From: Paenochrobactrum pullorum | GTDB lineage: Bacteria > Pseudomonadota > Alphaproteobacteria > Rhizobiales > Rhizobiaceae | Reading direction: 5' to 3' | NCBI RefSeq assembly: GCF_041929845.1 | Contig: NZ_JBHEEH010000001.1 | Coordinates: 682,001-746,000 of the forward strand | DNA length: 64,000 bases | Shown here: piece after piece, positions 43,504 to 52,343 of the stretch | Layout: every line of letters starts with the position of its first letter | How positions within the stretch are numbered: the stretch's first letter is position 1 | Position numbers and translations under genes: made by a program | Notes under the pieces: model-generated | Database searches by the model: none | Seen by the model: the letters and a program-made list of their open reading frames with translations, nothing else | Told to the model about the DNA's origin: nothing

Positions 43504-44781
43504 TTAGCCGCCGGCTTTGGAAACCATCAGCGGCACAACACGGTCGGATTGGGCAACAACAGGTGCGCTATTGTCGGCAAATGGAATACCTAAGTGATTC
43601 CAAACTTCGGTCAGCGCGTCTTTCAACGTGTCGATCAATGCATCATCATGGAACGGGGTCGGCGTGATGCGCAGACGCTCTGTGCCGCGCGGAACGGTCG
43701 GGTAGTTGATCGGCTGAATATAGATATTATGCACATCCAGCAGACGATCAGTTGCCTGTTTGCAAAGCTCAGGATTGCCTACCAAAATCGGTACGATATG
43801 GGTTTCGGACGGCATGACAGGAAAACCGGCTGCTGCTAACACATCCTTGGCACGTTGTGCCTGACGCTGCTGCATATCACGCTCGACTTGCGACGCCTTC
43901 AAATGGCGGATTGATGCTGTTGCAGCTGCCGCAACAGAAGGCGGCAAGGACGTGGTGAAGATGAAGCCGGGAGCGTAGGAGCGCACAGCATCAATGATTG
44001 CTTGCGAACCGGTGATATAGCCACCAAGTGCACCAAAAGCTTTTGCCAGTGTGCCTTCAATAATATCGATGCGATGGGCGAGATTATCGCGGTCGGTAAT
44101 ACCGCCGCCACGCGCGCCATACATACCGACAGCATGGACTTCATCAATGTAAGTCATGGCGTTGTATTTGTCGGCCAGATCAGCGATCTGCTCGATTGGC
44201 GCAACGTCACCATCCATCGAATAGACAGATTCAAAAACAATCAGCTTGGCGCGATGCGGATCGGCAGCTTTGAGCAATTGTTCCAGATGTTCAACATCAT
44301 TGTGACGGAAAATCTTCTTGTCACAACCGGACTTGCGCACGCCTTCGATCATCGAAGCGTGGTTAAGCTCATCCGAAAGGATCAGACAATCAGGCAATAA
44401 ACGGGCGATGGTGGAAATGGATGCTTCATTGGATACAAAGCCGGAAGTGAAGACCAAACCGGCTTCTTTGCCATGCAAGTCTGCTAGTTCATTTTCCAAT
44501 TCAACCAAAGGATGGTTGTTGCCGGAAATATTACGCGTACCGCCTGCGCCGGTACCCACTTTACTGGCTGTGTCGCACATGGCTTTGATTACGTCGGGAT
44601 GATGACCCATGCCGAGATAGTCATTGGAACACCAGATCGTGATTTCACGTGCATTTGCTTCATTTCGCCAAAGCGCGCGCGGAAATTTGCCGACAATACG
44701 TTCCATATCAGCAAAAACACGATAACGCTTCTCAGCATGCAACTGATCAATCGCTTCCTGGAAAAAACGGCGATAATCCAT
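43504..44781 (-). CDS. hemA: 5-aminolevulinate synthase
   Basis: This 425-residue PLP enzyme condenses glycine and succinyl-CoA in the Shemin pathway, the alphaproteobacterial route into heme. Motifs are WCSNDYLGMGHHP, GAGGTRNISGNNHPLVELE, the DEVHAVGMYG segment and the PLP Lys in GTLAKAFGALGGYI near residue 248. I choose the second of two adjacent Met codons (44781), 6 nt from GGAG. An FNR/FixK-type box lies about 100 nt upstream, which fits oxygen-dependent control of heme synthesis in this group. Confidence 0.96.
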   Translation of the reverse strand: MDYRRFFQEAIDQLHAEKRYRVFADMERIVGKFPRALWRNEANAREITIWCSNDYLGMGHHPDVIKAMCDTASKVGTGAGGTRNISGNNHPLVELENELADLHGKEAGLVFTSGFVSNEASISTIARLLPDCLILSDELNHASMIEGVRKSGCDKKIFRHNDVEHLEQLLKAADPHRAKLIVFESVYSMDGDVAPIEQIADLADKYNAMTYIDEVHAVGMYGARGGGITDRDNLAHRIDIIEGTLAKAFGALGGYITGSQAIIDAVRSYAPGFIFTTSLPPSVAAAATASIRHLKASQVERDMQQRQAQRAKDVLAAAGFPVMPSETHIVPILVGNPELCKQATDRLLDVHNIYIQPINYPTVPRGTERLRITPTPFHDDALIDTLKDALTEVWNHLGIPFADNSAPVVAQSDRVVPLMVSKAGG

Positions 44782-44880
44782 CATGCGCTCCTTAATTCTT
44801 CGCTTTTAATTAGCGCGTTTGAAGCGCAGCGTCCATTGTGACATCTTGGTCAATTTGCCACGGGTAAAGGCATAAACGCA

Positions 44881-44894
44881 TTGATTTCGATCAA
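44881..44894. promoter_or_regulatory. FNR/FixK/FnrL binding box upstream of hemA
   Basis: TTGATTTCGATCAA is a perfect palindromic anaerobox (TTGAT-N4-ATCAA) centred about 106 nt before the hemA start codon. In rhizobia and Rhodobacter, hemA is a known target of FnrL or FixK at low oxygen. The site lies upstream of hemA and also near the end of the deacetylase gene transcribed toward it. Confidence 0.8.
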
Positions 44895-44954
44895 AATCAC
44901 TGCGTTTTGATTTTATCCGGACTAGTTCATTAGTTTTATCTAATAAATTTGAAA

Positions 44955-45665
44955 TTACTTGCGTCGTTGTAACAAGGTTTTGAACAAAAATAGTGGTAAT
45001 ATATCATTGCGGCGTATGTAAATGCGGGGAATACCGAACGGATCGTCTTGGGACATCGCACGGCGGCGCACTGTTGTGGTGGCGCTTTCATAGCCTGCTT
45101 CTTCCGCAATCTTGCGGTGAGTCGCATTATTGTCACCATAAGGATAGGCAAAACTTGGCACTGCAGCGCCCAAAATATCTTCCAGAATGGTCTTGCTGTC
45201 GGTGATCTGACGGCGTGCTTCATCTTCAGAGCATTGTGACAGGCGTGCGTGGTCTAAAGTATGTGCACCGACTTCATGACCAAGAGCCGCCCATTTGCGG
45301 ATTTGCTCTTTGGTCATACAACCGACATATGGCGCGCCCGATTTCTGATCCCATTCATTGCTGCCGCCGGTTTGGTTGGCAACAAAATAATTAGTGGCGG
45401 TAAAGCCAAATTCGGCCAATGCGGGAGCGGCATTTTCCAAGACATTCACGAAGCCGTCATCAAAAGTGATGATCACCACTTTACCGGTTTTTTCACCGCG
45501 AATATAGGGCATGCCTTCATGCATGGAGATCCCCCGATAACCGAGCTTTTTTAGCCATTTCATCTGGCTATAGAAGGATTTTGGGTCCACAATCAGACTG
45601 CGTCCGGACATTTTGCGTCGCGGCAATTGGCCAATCTGATGGTACAATAAAATAGGAACAGACAC
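44955..45665 (-). CDS. Polysaccharide deacetylase family protein
   Basis: This is a 236-residue CE4-type deacetylase. The catalytic motif is TFDDGF near residue 70, the metal motif is GHEVGAHTLDHARL near 130, and FAYPYGDNN follows. The opening ILLYHQIG is typical of the exported XylanA/PgaB-type subgroup, though no signal peptide is visible. It starts with GTG at 45665, with AAAGGGTG in front, 11 nt after the GT25 gene; the two form an operon probably acting on the same glycan. Confidence 0.85.
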   Translation of the reverse strand: MSVPILLYHQIGQLPRRKMSGRSLIVDPKSFYSQMKWLKKLGYRGISMHEGMPYIRGEKTGKVVIITFDDGFVNVLENAAPALAEFGFTATNYFVANQTGGSNEWDQKSGAPYVGCMTKEQIRKWAALGHEVGAHTLDHARLSQCSEDEARRQITDSKTILEDILGAAVPSFAYPYGDNNATHRKIAEEAGYESATTTVRRRAMSQDDPFGIPRIYIRRNDILPLFLFKTLLQRRK

Positions 45666-45676
45666 GAAATCACCCT

Positions 45677-46417
45677 TTATCCGGTAGTCTTTGGCAGGCT
45701 GTCGATTTTCTTGCGTAATCGGCTGCGGTAAAGCGGCCGCAAGATTTCACGCTTCAATTTGTCAAACAGACCTTTTTTATTTTTAATAGTGCTGCCGCCC
45801 AGATCACGCGAGATTTCCGCGACGCCACCAGGTTTCAGGCTGAGCATGTCGACGCCTGTGATCCAGTTCATCTGGGCAAATGTATCGACAGGACGGTCAA
45901 ACTGTTCAGTTGCTTGTAGCAGTTTAATGGCTGCTTGCCGACTGACAATTTGTGCAACCATGCCAAGGCCGATATGGCGCGGGCGCAGCACTTTGACATT
46001 GCTGTCATGAACAACAATCTCGCCTTCTTCACGGTCACGAAACGGAAAACGAATGAAGCAATCCGGCTGTTGTTGCAGTATTTTTTGAGCAACCGCAAAA
46101 CTTGGTTCAAAATCGGTGGTTAAAGCCACATCATCTTCCAACACAAAACCGGCATCTAGATTTTGATCAACAATGGCCTGCCATGCTTTGCGATGGGAGA
46201 GAAAACAGGCAATTTCATTGCGGCTTAACGGGAAGGGATAATAAGGTTTGTGCAGGCGGCGCTGATAGGCGTGTGCAATATCTTGTTCGGATAAATCTTT
46301 ATTATCAACTGCGTCGAGAATTTCGGTCGCAACCGGCAATTGTTGGCGCAAATAATCAACTTGCCCACGGCGGTCAGTGGCGCGATGCAGATGGATGATA
46401 AAAGCTTTGATCTGCAT
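45677..46417 (-). CDS. Glycosyltransferase family 25
   Basis: This is a 246-residue LPS-type glycosyltransferase of family 25 (LgtB/LpsA-like), usually a galactosyl- or glucosyltransferase of the outer core or a surface glycan. The signature is AFIIHLHRATDRRGQ at the N-terminus, the LSHRKAWQAIVDQN segment and the acidic VLEDDVALT element near residue 92. It is the first gene of the pair with the deacetylase. No membrane segment; it probably acts at the cytoplasmic face. Confidence 0.85.
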   Translation of the reverse strand: MQIKAFIIHLHRATDRRGQVDYLRQQLPVATEILDAVDNKDLSEQDIAHAYQRRLHKPYYPFPLSRNEIACFLSHRKAWQAIVDQNLDAGFVLEDDVALTTDFEPSFAVAQKILQQQPDCFIRFPFRDREEGEIVVHDSNVKVLRPRHIGLGMVAQIVSRQAAIKLLQATEQFDRPVDTFAQMNWITGVDMLSLKPGGVAEISRDLGGSTIKNKKGLFDKLKREILRPLYRSRLRKKIDSLPKTTG

Positions 46418-46480
46418 GGCAGCTCTATCCTGACGTGATGTTTGTTCAGTTTAGATAGCCAAGTGTTGTTGAAAAAACAA

Positions 46481-46506
46481 GAAAGCGGTTTGAAAGAACC
46501 GCTTTC
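46481..46506 (-). terminator. Rho-independent terminator
   Basis: GAAAGCGGTT / AACCGCTTTC stem with a 6-nt loop; on the minus strand it runs into TTGTTTTTTC. It follows the small gene at 46527-46889. Confidence 0.82.
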
Positions 46507-46526
46507 CCGACAATTGCTGCTTTTGA

Positions 46527-46889
46527 TTATAGATAGATAACCAATGGTAGATGGGGCGCTCTTCTGGTTTGCAGCACAAAACGCATGATACGCGACCCGT
46601 GGGAAAAACGTTCAATCGTGTTCCATTCATTGGCGCCAACATAGGTATATGGCACCACATCACGCATCGCATCTAATGTGTGATTGGGAATGATATCATT
46701 GCAATTCCAAAGGCGTCTGAAAATAACACTGATGCGGGTTGGCTTTCCGTTAATGATCACACTTGGTTCGGCCTGACCGCTTTCCCAGTCTTCGTAAGCT
46801 TCAATTGCATGGTGAAAAGCCTGATGAAGATAAATCGGTGCATGACCTTCATGAAGCGGGGGCAGCAAACTTGTCATTAAATGCGTCAT
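46527..46889 (-). CDS. Conserved-looking hypothetical protein
   Basis: I do not recognise this 120-residue protein. It is soluble, with no signal peptide or membrane segment. It is rich in His and aromatic residues, with motifs such as LPPLHEGHAPIYLHQAF, a central Trp-Asn-Cys-Asn (WNCND), and a C-terminal basic-aliphatic end (RRAPHLPLVIYL). It appears to be real: GAGGA lies 7 nt before the ATG, a good terminator follows it, and the codon use looks like that of neighbours. It is monocistronic between the GT25 gene and the ABC importer. Confidence 0.65.
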   Translation of the reverse strand: MTHLMTSLLPPLHEGHAPIYLHQAFHHAIEAYEDWESGQAEPSVIINGKPTRISVIFRRLWNCNDIIPNHTLDAMRDVVPYTYVGANEWNTIERFSHGSRIMRFVLQTRRAPHLPLVIYL

Positions 46890-47273
46890 TTCGTGTCCTC
46901 TCTTCTGGTGTGCTATAGGAAGTTTCGTTGCGGCAATGCCTTTCAGTTTATAATCCGGCCAGTTGCCGACACGGATAATTAAACGCGTTTATAAGCTTTC
47001 GCGCAACAAAAAAGAGGACTTTTGTAAATAGGTAAAGCCAACTCTTATAATGGTTTAGACTAGGATATTTTTGCTTTTCAGCACTGATTGCAGATAGTAA
47101 ACAAGATGTTAAGACATGTTTTCCGGCTGGAATATTGTATCAAAACCGGACCATCTAAATGCGTGAAAAAAGCAGTATTTTGCTATGGCACTTTTGATTT
47201 GGACGGTACAGCTATAAGGCAATAATGTGGCCGATAGTGTATCTGCCTTTTATATGTGGGGAATCTAAAGATT
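46890..47273. other. Intergenic region before the ABC importer operon
   Basis: This 384-nt spacer has no credible ORF. It contains a plus-strand promoter candidate (see the separate entry) that would give a leader of over 200 nt before the binding-protein gene. I see no recognisable riboswitch in that leader. Confidence 0.5.
47022..47051 (+). promoter_or_regulatory. Candidate promoter of the ABC importer operon
   Basis: TTGTAA (47022-47027), an 18-nt spacer and a perfect TATAAT (47046-47051), about 220 nt before the binding-protein start. Confidence 0.5.
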
Positions 47274-48893
47274 ATGCGCGATTTAATCCTGTCACGGCGT
47301 TCTTTTTTGATTGGCGCATCAGCGCTTTTGGCGTCCACTTCTTTGAGCAGCAACGTATTTGCCCAGAGTGAGGCGGTAACGCGTGGTGGCCGTTTGGTGG
47401 TGGCGGCAGATTCAGAGCCGCGTAATCTCAATCCTGCAATTGTTGCATCCAATGGTGTGTTCTTTGTCGCCAGTAAAGTTATTGAACCTTTGGCGGAAGC
47501 TTCGTTTGACGGCGAAAATGGCTTGGAGCCGCGCCTTGCCGTTTCATGGCAAGGTTCGGATGATGGTTTGAGCGCGACATTCAAATTACGCGAAAATGTT
47601 ACCTGGCATGACGGCAAACCGTTTACCTCTGCCGATGTTGCATTCTCTGCATTGGAAGTTTGGAAAAAGTTACAAAATCTGGGCCGTGTGGTTTTCAAGG
47701 ATCTGGAAGCTGTTGAAACGCCGGATGAACATACCGCGATCTTTAAATTTTCTGCGCCAACGCCGTTTCAGCTCATCCGCAATGCACTGCCGGCTTTAAG
47801 CAGTGTGTTGCCTGCACATATTTTTGCCGGTACCGATATTGCCGCTAATCCGGCTAATGAGCAGTTGGTCGGCACTGGGCCGTTTAAATATGCCGAACAT
47901 AAGGCCGGTGAATATTATCGCTTGACCCGCAATGAAAATTACTGGGGCGAGGGCGAACCTTATTTAGATGAAATTATCTATCGCGTGCTGGCGGATCGCT
48001 CTGCCGCAGCGGGCGCCTTGGAAGCGGAAGAAATTGATCTGGCGGCGTTTTCTGCCGTGCCGCTGGCAGACTTGGCACGCATTGGAAAAGTGCCGGGGTT
48101 GCGTGTTATCTCTGAAGGTTATGAGGCACTGACCTATCAGTTGGTGGTGGAAATAAACCATCGCCGCAAAGAGCTGGCGGATGTAAATGTGCGTCGTGCC
48201 ATTGCCCATGCCTTCGACCGTGATTTTGTCGTCAACACGATCTTTTTGGGCTATGCGCAAAGTTCAACGGGACCTGTACCGCGCTATGACAAACAATTCT
48301 ATACTGATAAAGTGGCGAGCTATCCATTTGACGTGGCAAAGGCCAATCAGCTGCTTGATGATGCCGGTTATAAACGTGGCAGTGACGGCGTGCGTTTCTC
48401 GCTGAAATTATTGCCAGCCCCTTATTTCAATGAAACCAGACAATTTGGCGATTATTTGCGTCAGGCTTTGGCGGCCATCGGCATTGATGCACGCTTGGTG
48501 AATAATGATTCCGCTGCACATCAAAAGGCAGTTTATACCGATCATGATTTTGATCTGGCGGTAGCGCCACCGGTCTATCGTGGTGATCCGGCTATTTCGA
48601 CAACAATTCTGATGGAAAGCGGTTTACCTGCTGGCGTTCCGTTCTCCAATCAAGGCGGCTATGCCAATGCAGAAATGGATAAAATTATCGCGACAGCGGC
48701 AAAAACCATTGATGAAGCAGAACGCACCGAGCTTTATCACCAGTTTCAGGCATTGGTTGAAGATGATCTGCCATTGATCAATGTGGCAGAATGGGGCTTT
48801 ATTACAGTTGCACGTGACCGTGTGCAAAATATTGCCGACAATCCGCGCTGGGCGACGTCAAACTGGTCGAATGTGTGGTTGAAGCAGGATTAA
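47274..48893 (+). CDS. Oligopeptide-type ABC transporter substrate-binding protein
   Basis: This is a 539-residue family 5 solute-binding protein (dipeptide, oligopeptide, nickel or similar ligands). A twin-arginine-like signal (SRRSFLIGASALLAST) with cleavage near VFAQ suggests export by Tat. The body shows RGGRLVVAADSEPRNLNPA and the LRENVTWHDGKPFTSADVAFS family motif near residue 110. The ATG at 47274 is chosen; an upstream in-frame GTG at 47256 is possible. It leads a complete five-gene importer. The ligand cannot be told from the sequence. Confidence 0.88.
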   Translation: MRDLILSRRSFLIGASALLASTSLSSNVFAQSEAVTRGGRLVVAADSEPRNLNPAIVASNGVFFVASKVIEPLAEASFDGENGLEPRLAVSWQGSDDGLSATFKLRENVTWHDGKPFTSADVAFSALEVWKKLQNLGRVVFKDLEAVETPDEHTAIFKFSAPTPFQLIRNALPALSSVLPAHIFAGTDIAANPANEQLVGTGPFKYAEHKAGEYYRLTRNENYWGEGEPYLDEIIYRVLADRSAAAGALEAEEIDLAAFSAVPLADLARIGKVPGLRVISEGYEALTYQLVVEINHRRKELADVNVRRAIAHAFDRDFVVNTIFLGYAQSSTGPVPRYDKQFYTDKVASYPFDVAKANQLLDDAGYKRGSDGVRFSLKLLPAPYFNETRQFGDYLRQALAAIGIDARLVNNDSAAHQKAVYTDHDFDLAVAPPVYRGDPAISTTILMESGLPAGVPFSNQGGYANAEMDKIIATAAKTIDEAERTELYHQFQALVEDDLPLINVAEWGFITVARDRVQNIADNPRWATSNWSNVWLKQD

Positions 48894-48956
48894 CGGCTGA
48901 TCATAGTAAAGACTGGCAAAATTAAAGGCTGATAGCATTTTGAGAATTGAGCAGGC

Positions 48957-49967
48957 GTGACATCCAATCAGCCCCTTATACGCTCTCAACGAGTGAGACG
49001 CCTGATGAGCCGATTAACCTGCAGCCTTATTGTGCTGCTGGTTGTCGTCATCGGCGCATTTTTGTTGATGGAGGCAGCACCGGGTGATGCGGTGGATGCT
49101 TATGCTGTGTCGCTTGGCGGTGACGCGGCGATGATGGATGAATTACGCGCCCAATGGGGCTTGGATCAGTCGCTTTTCAAACGCTTGATCACCTATCTCA
49201 CCAGTCTGGCGCAGGGCAATCTTGGCTGGTCAGTTGCTTTCTCACGTCCTATTCTCGATATTATTCTGGAGCGTTTGCCCAACACATTTTTGCTGATGGG
49301 TGCCTCCACGGCTTTGTCGTTTTTTATCGGCTCACTGCTCGGCATTTATGCCGGAGCGAGACCTGGTAGTTTTCGCGATCGTTTTTTGTCAGCCGCTTCC
49401 TTGGCGCTTTATGCGGTTCCGGGTTTTTGGCTGGCTTTAGTGCTGATTATCTACTTCTCAATTACTTTGCGCTGGTTTCCCTCTGGCGGGGTAGAGACCA
49501 TTGCCTCCGGCAAGCATGGCTTGGCGCGTGGCTTTGATATTTTGCGCCATCTCACTTTGCCGGTTTTGTCGCTGTCGATGATTTATCTGGCGCTTTATTT
49601 GCGGGTCATGCGAAGCGCGATGGGGCAGGTCTGGCAGATGGATTTCATCGGGGCATTGCGGGCGCGCGGCATATCCGAGCGCCATATCCTATGGCGGCAT
49701 GTAGTGCGTAATGCTTTGCTGCCGCTTGTGACCATGCTCGGGCTGCAGGCTGCCACCATGCTGGGCGGTTCGGTGGTGATTGAAAGCGTTTTTGCTATTC
49801 CGGGGCTCGGGCGTTTGGCGCAAGAGGCAGTGACAGCCCGCGATACAGCCTTGTTGATGGGTATTATTCTTGTCAGTGCCTTGATGGTTATTATCGTCAA
49901 TTTTATTATTGATCTTCTTTACTCATGGCTTGATCCGCGCATTAGCAACACCGGAGAAACAGTATGA
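48957..49967 (+). CDS. ABC transporter permease (DppB-like)
   Basis: This is a 336-residue permease of the peptide/nickel family with six membrane segments. The EAA loop is present (MGQVWQMDFIGALRARGISERHILWRHVVRNALLP in parts), followed by the ESVFAIPGLGRLAQEAV element near the C-terminus. The start is GTG at 48957; a later ATG at 49005 is the alternative. It ends in an ATGA overlap with the second permease. Confidence 0.9.
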   Translation: MTSNQPLIRSQRVRRLMSRLTCSLIVLLVVVIGAFLLMEAAPGDAVDAYAVSLGGDAAMMDELRAQWGLDQSLFKRLITYLTSLAQGNLGWSVAFSRPILDIILERLPNTFLLMGASTALSFFIGSLLGIYAGARPGSFRDRFLSAASLALYAVPGFWLALVLIIYFSITLRWFPSGGVETIASGKHGLARGFDILRHLTLPVLSLSMIYLALYLRVMRSAMGQVWQMDFIGALRARGISERHILWRHVVRNALLPLVTMLGLQAATMLGGSVVIESVFAIPGLGRLAQEAVTARDTALLMGIILVSALMVIIVNFIIDLLYSWLDPRISNTGETV

Positions 49968-50767
49968 GCAAAGCTTTCAACCTGTCGATCGAGTTTTGGT
50001 TGGGGCTTGGCTTGCTGGCGCTGTTGGTACTGGCAGCTTTGCTGGCACCATTTATCTATCCCGATGATCCACTGCGTATTGCGGCGACATCTTTATTGTC
50101 GCCTTTTGAAAATAATAGTTTTCCGCTCGGCACCGACCGCCTTGGCCGTGATGTGCTGGCGCAATTATTTTATGGGGCGCGGACATCTTTGCTGATCGGA
50201 CTGGCCGCTAGTTTTTCTGCTATCTTGGTCGGCAGTCTGGTGGGCGTTGCCGCCGGTTTTGCCGGTGGTCTGATTGATAATATTTTGATGCGGATTACTG
50301 AGGCATTCCAGACAATACCGGGTTTCTTGCTGGCATTGGCGCTGGTCAGTCTTTTTGGTCCCTCCATCGGCATGATCGTGGTGGCGATTACTTTATCGAG
50401 CTGGACGCAAGCCGCGCGTTTGGTGCGCGGTCAGGTTTTATCGCTTCGAGAACGTGATTTTGTCGCCAGCGCGAAAGTGATCGGCATGCATCCGGTGGAA
50501 ATTGCCTGCAAACAAATTCTGCCTCATGCGCTGGCACCGGTTTTTGCTCTCGCACCTGTCATTGTGGCAGGGGCAATTTTGACCGAAGCGGCATTGTCTT
50601 TTTTAGGTTTGGGAGATCCTAACCGCGTGACATGGGGCGCGATGATTTCAGAAGGACGCACCGTCTTGCGCTCGGCGCCATTCCTTTCCATCGTTCCGGG
50701 TGTTGCGCTGGTATTGACCGTTATCGGCGTTTATCTGACAGGCGAAGGTTTCAAGCGTGATGCGTAA
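49964..50767 (+). CDS. ABC transporter permease (DppC-like)
   Basis: This is the second permease subunit, 267 residues, with the FPLGTDRLGRDVLAQLFYGARTSL family segment near residue 50 and the EAA loop near 160 (ERDFVASAKVIGMHPVEIACKQILPH). Its start overlaps the first permease by 4 nt and its end overlaps the ATPase gene by 8 nt, indicating tight translational coupling. Confidence 0.92.
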   Translation: MSKAFNLSIEFWLGLGLLALLVLAALLAPFIYPDDPLRIAATSLLSPFENNSFPLGTDRLGRDVLAQLFYGARTSLLIGLAASFSAILVGSLVGVAAGFAGGLIDNILMRITEAFQTIPGFLLALALVSLFGPSIGMIVVAITLSSWTQAARLVRGQVLSLRERDFVASAKVIGMHPVEIACKQILPHALAPVFALAPVIVAGAILTEAALSFLGLGDPNRVTWGAMISEGRTVLRSAPFLSIVPGVALVLTVIGVYLTGEGFKRDA

Positions 50768-51524
50768 TCTGACTGAAATCAACAATCTGTCGGTGCGTTA
50801 TGGTGATGTTCATGCGCTGCAAAATATCACGCTTGATATTAGGACAGGCGAAAAGCTGGCAATTATCGGCGAGAGTGGCTCCGGCAAAAGCACATTGGCT
50901 CTGGGCTTGGCCGGCCTTTTGCCGTCAAGTAGTATCATGAGCGGAAGTGTTGATTGGTTCGGCTTTGAAGGCCGCCCAAAAGCAGGACGCGATATCGGCT
51001 TTATCTTTCAAAATCCATCTGCCAGTTTTGATCCGGTGATGACTATCGGCAATCAACTGGCAGAAGTGATTATCACCCATCATGGGCTGGCCAAAAACCA
51101 AGCGCTGTCTCATGCCGCAGACCTCATCGACCGTGTGCAGATACCGGAGCCGAAAGCTGCATTGAACCGCTATCCGCATCAGTTGTCGGGCGGCCAAAAA
51201 CAACGCGTCGCCATTGCTGCGGCCATTGCCGGAAACCCCAAATTGCTGATTGCCGATGAGGCGACTAGTGCATTGGATACGATTGTGCAAGGTGAGATTG
51301 TCGCACTTCTCGATGGCTTGGTCACAGAGACAAAGATGACTTTGCTTTTCATCACCCATGATATTGCGCTGGCCTCGCAATTTGCTGATCGATTGGCTGT
51401 TTTCAACCATGCACATTTGGTTGAAAGTGGCGCAACCCGCCAAGTGATCAATCATCCGCAGGATGACTACACCAAGATGTTGATTGCCCATTGCCTGACA
51501 CTGGATGACGGGAAAGCTGAATGA
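50760..51524 (+). CDS. ABC transporter ATP-binding protein (DppD-like)
   Basis: This is a 254-residue ATPase subunit. Walker A is GESGSGKST near residue 37, the signature LSGGQKQRVAIAAA near 140, and Walker B LLIADEATSALD near 163. It lacks the C-terminal oligopeptide extension with Cys residues that DppD proteins often carry. The ATG at 50760 overlaps the permease gene by 8 nt; a GTG one codon upstream is possible. Confidence 0.92.
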   Translation: MRNLTEINNLSVRYGDVHALQNITLDIRTGEKLAIIGESGSGKSTLALGLAGLLPSSSIMSGSVDWFGFEGRPKAGRDIGFIFQNPSASFDPVMTIGNQLAEVIITHHGLAKNQALSHAADLIDRVQIPEPKAALNRYPHQLSGGQKQRVAIAAAIAGNPKLLIADEATSALDTIVQGEIVALLDGLVTETKMTLLFITHDIALASQFADRLAVFNHAHLVESGATRQVINHPQDDYTKMLIAHCLTLDDGKAE

Positions 51525-52291
51525 CGGGTAATGTGATCTTGCAGGCTGAAGGGCTGAAATTTACCTTTCCCAATGCGACAAAGCCGGTATTAAACAATGT
51601 TGATCTGACAATTACGCAAGGTAAAACACTGGCATTGGTTGGTCGTTCGGGCAGTGGAAAGTCAACATTGGCACGGCTTTTGTTGCGCTTGGCCAAGCCA
51701 CAGACAGGCTCAATTACCTTTAACAATATTGATTGGCTGGCATTGCAAGGCAAGGCTTTGCGCCATGCGCGGGCAAAAATGCAGATGGTGTTTCAAGACC
51801 CGTTAGCGGCTTTTAATCCGTATGCGCATGTCGGCACTTTGCTGGAAGAGCCATTGCGTATCCATGATATTGTGCCGGTTGATGAGCGCAAAGCGCTGAT
51901 CGCGCAATTGCTGGAGCGTGTGGCGCTTGATCCGGCGATTGCCTCAAGGCGGGTGGATGAAGTGTCGGGCGGGCAGCGTCAGCGCATTGCCATTGCCCGT
52001 GCAATTGCGACAAAACCTGATCTCATAGTGCTGGATGAAGCAGTGGCTTCGCTTGATGTATCGGTGCGCGCCCATATTTTGGATTTGCTGCAAGAAATTC
52101 AGGCGCAAGACCAAACCTCGTATCTCTTCATCACCCATGATCTGGCGGTGGCTAAGAAAATAGCCCACCACATTGCCGTGATTGACGATGGCACGGTTGT
52201 TGAACGCGGGCGGGCAGACGAAATTCTTGAGCACCCGCGAGCGGCCATTACCAAAGCATTGATTGCCGCATCACCGCGATTGAAACGCTAA
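51521..52291 (+). CDS. ABC transporter ATP-binding protein (DppF-like)
   Basis: This is the second ATPase of the importer, 256 residues: Walker A GRSGSGKST, signature VSGGQRQRIAIARA, Walker B LIVLDEAVASLD (Val in place of the usual Thr-Ser). It starts with a 4-nt ATGA overlap. Its stop codon lies inside the CTAAAGCATG start of a repeat element, so the repeat fixes the end of the gene. Confidence 0.92.
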   Translation: MTGNVILQAEGLKFTFPNATKPVLNNVDLTITQGKTLALVGRSGSGKSTLARLLLRLAKPQTGSITFNNIDWLALQGKALRHARAKMQMVFQDPLAAFNPYAHVGTLLEEPLRIHDIVPVDERKALIAQLLERVALDPAIASRRVDEVSGGQRQRIAIARAIATKPDLIVLDEAVASLDVSVRAHILDLLQEIQAQDQTSYLFITHDLAVAKKIAHHIAVIDDGTVVERGRADEILEHPRAAITKALIAASPRLKR

Positions 52292-52342
52292 AGCATGTCT
52301 CCGAAAAGTGGGTGCCGGTATGAGTAAATGCGACACACTCTA
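52288..52342. repeat. RIME-like element, shortened copy
   Basis: The left part (CTAAAGCATGTCTCC, AAAAGTGGG) and the right end (GCGACACACTCTA) match the element at 28685-28794, but the middle, including the second half of the first palindrome, is missing. It contains the stop codon of the upstream ABC gene and ends just before the end of proC. Confidence 0.75.
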
Positions 52343-52343
52343 A

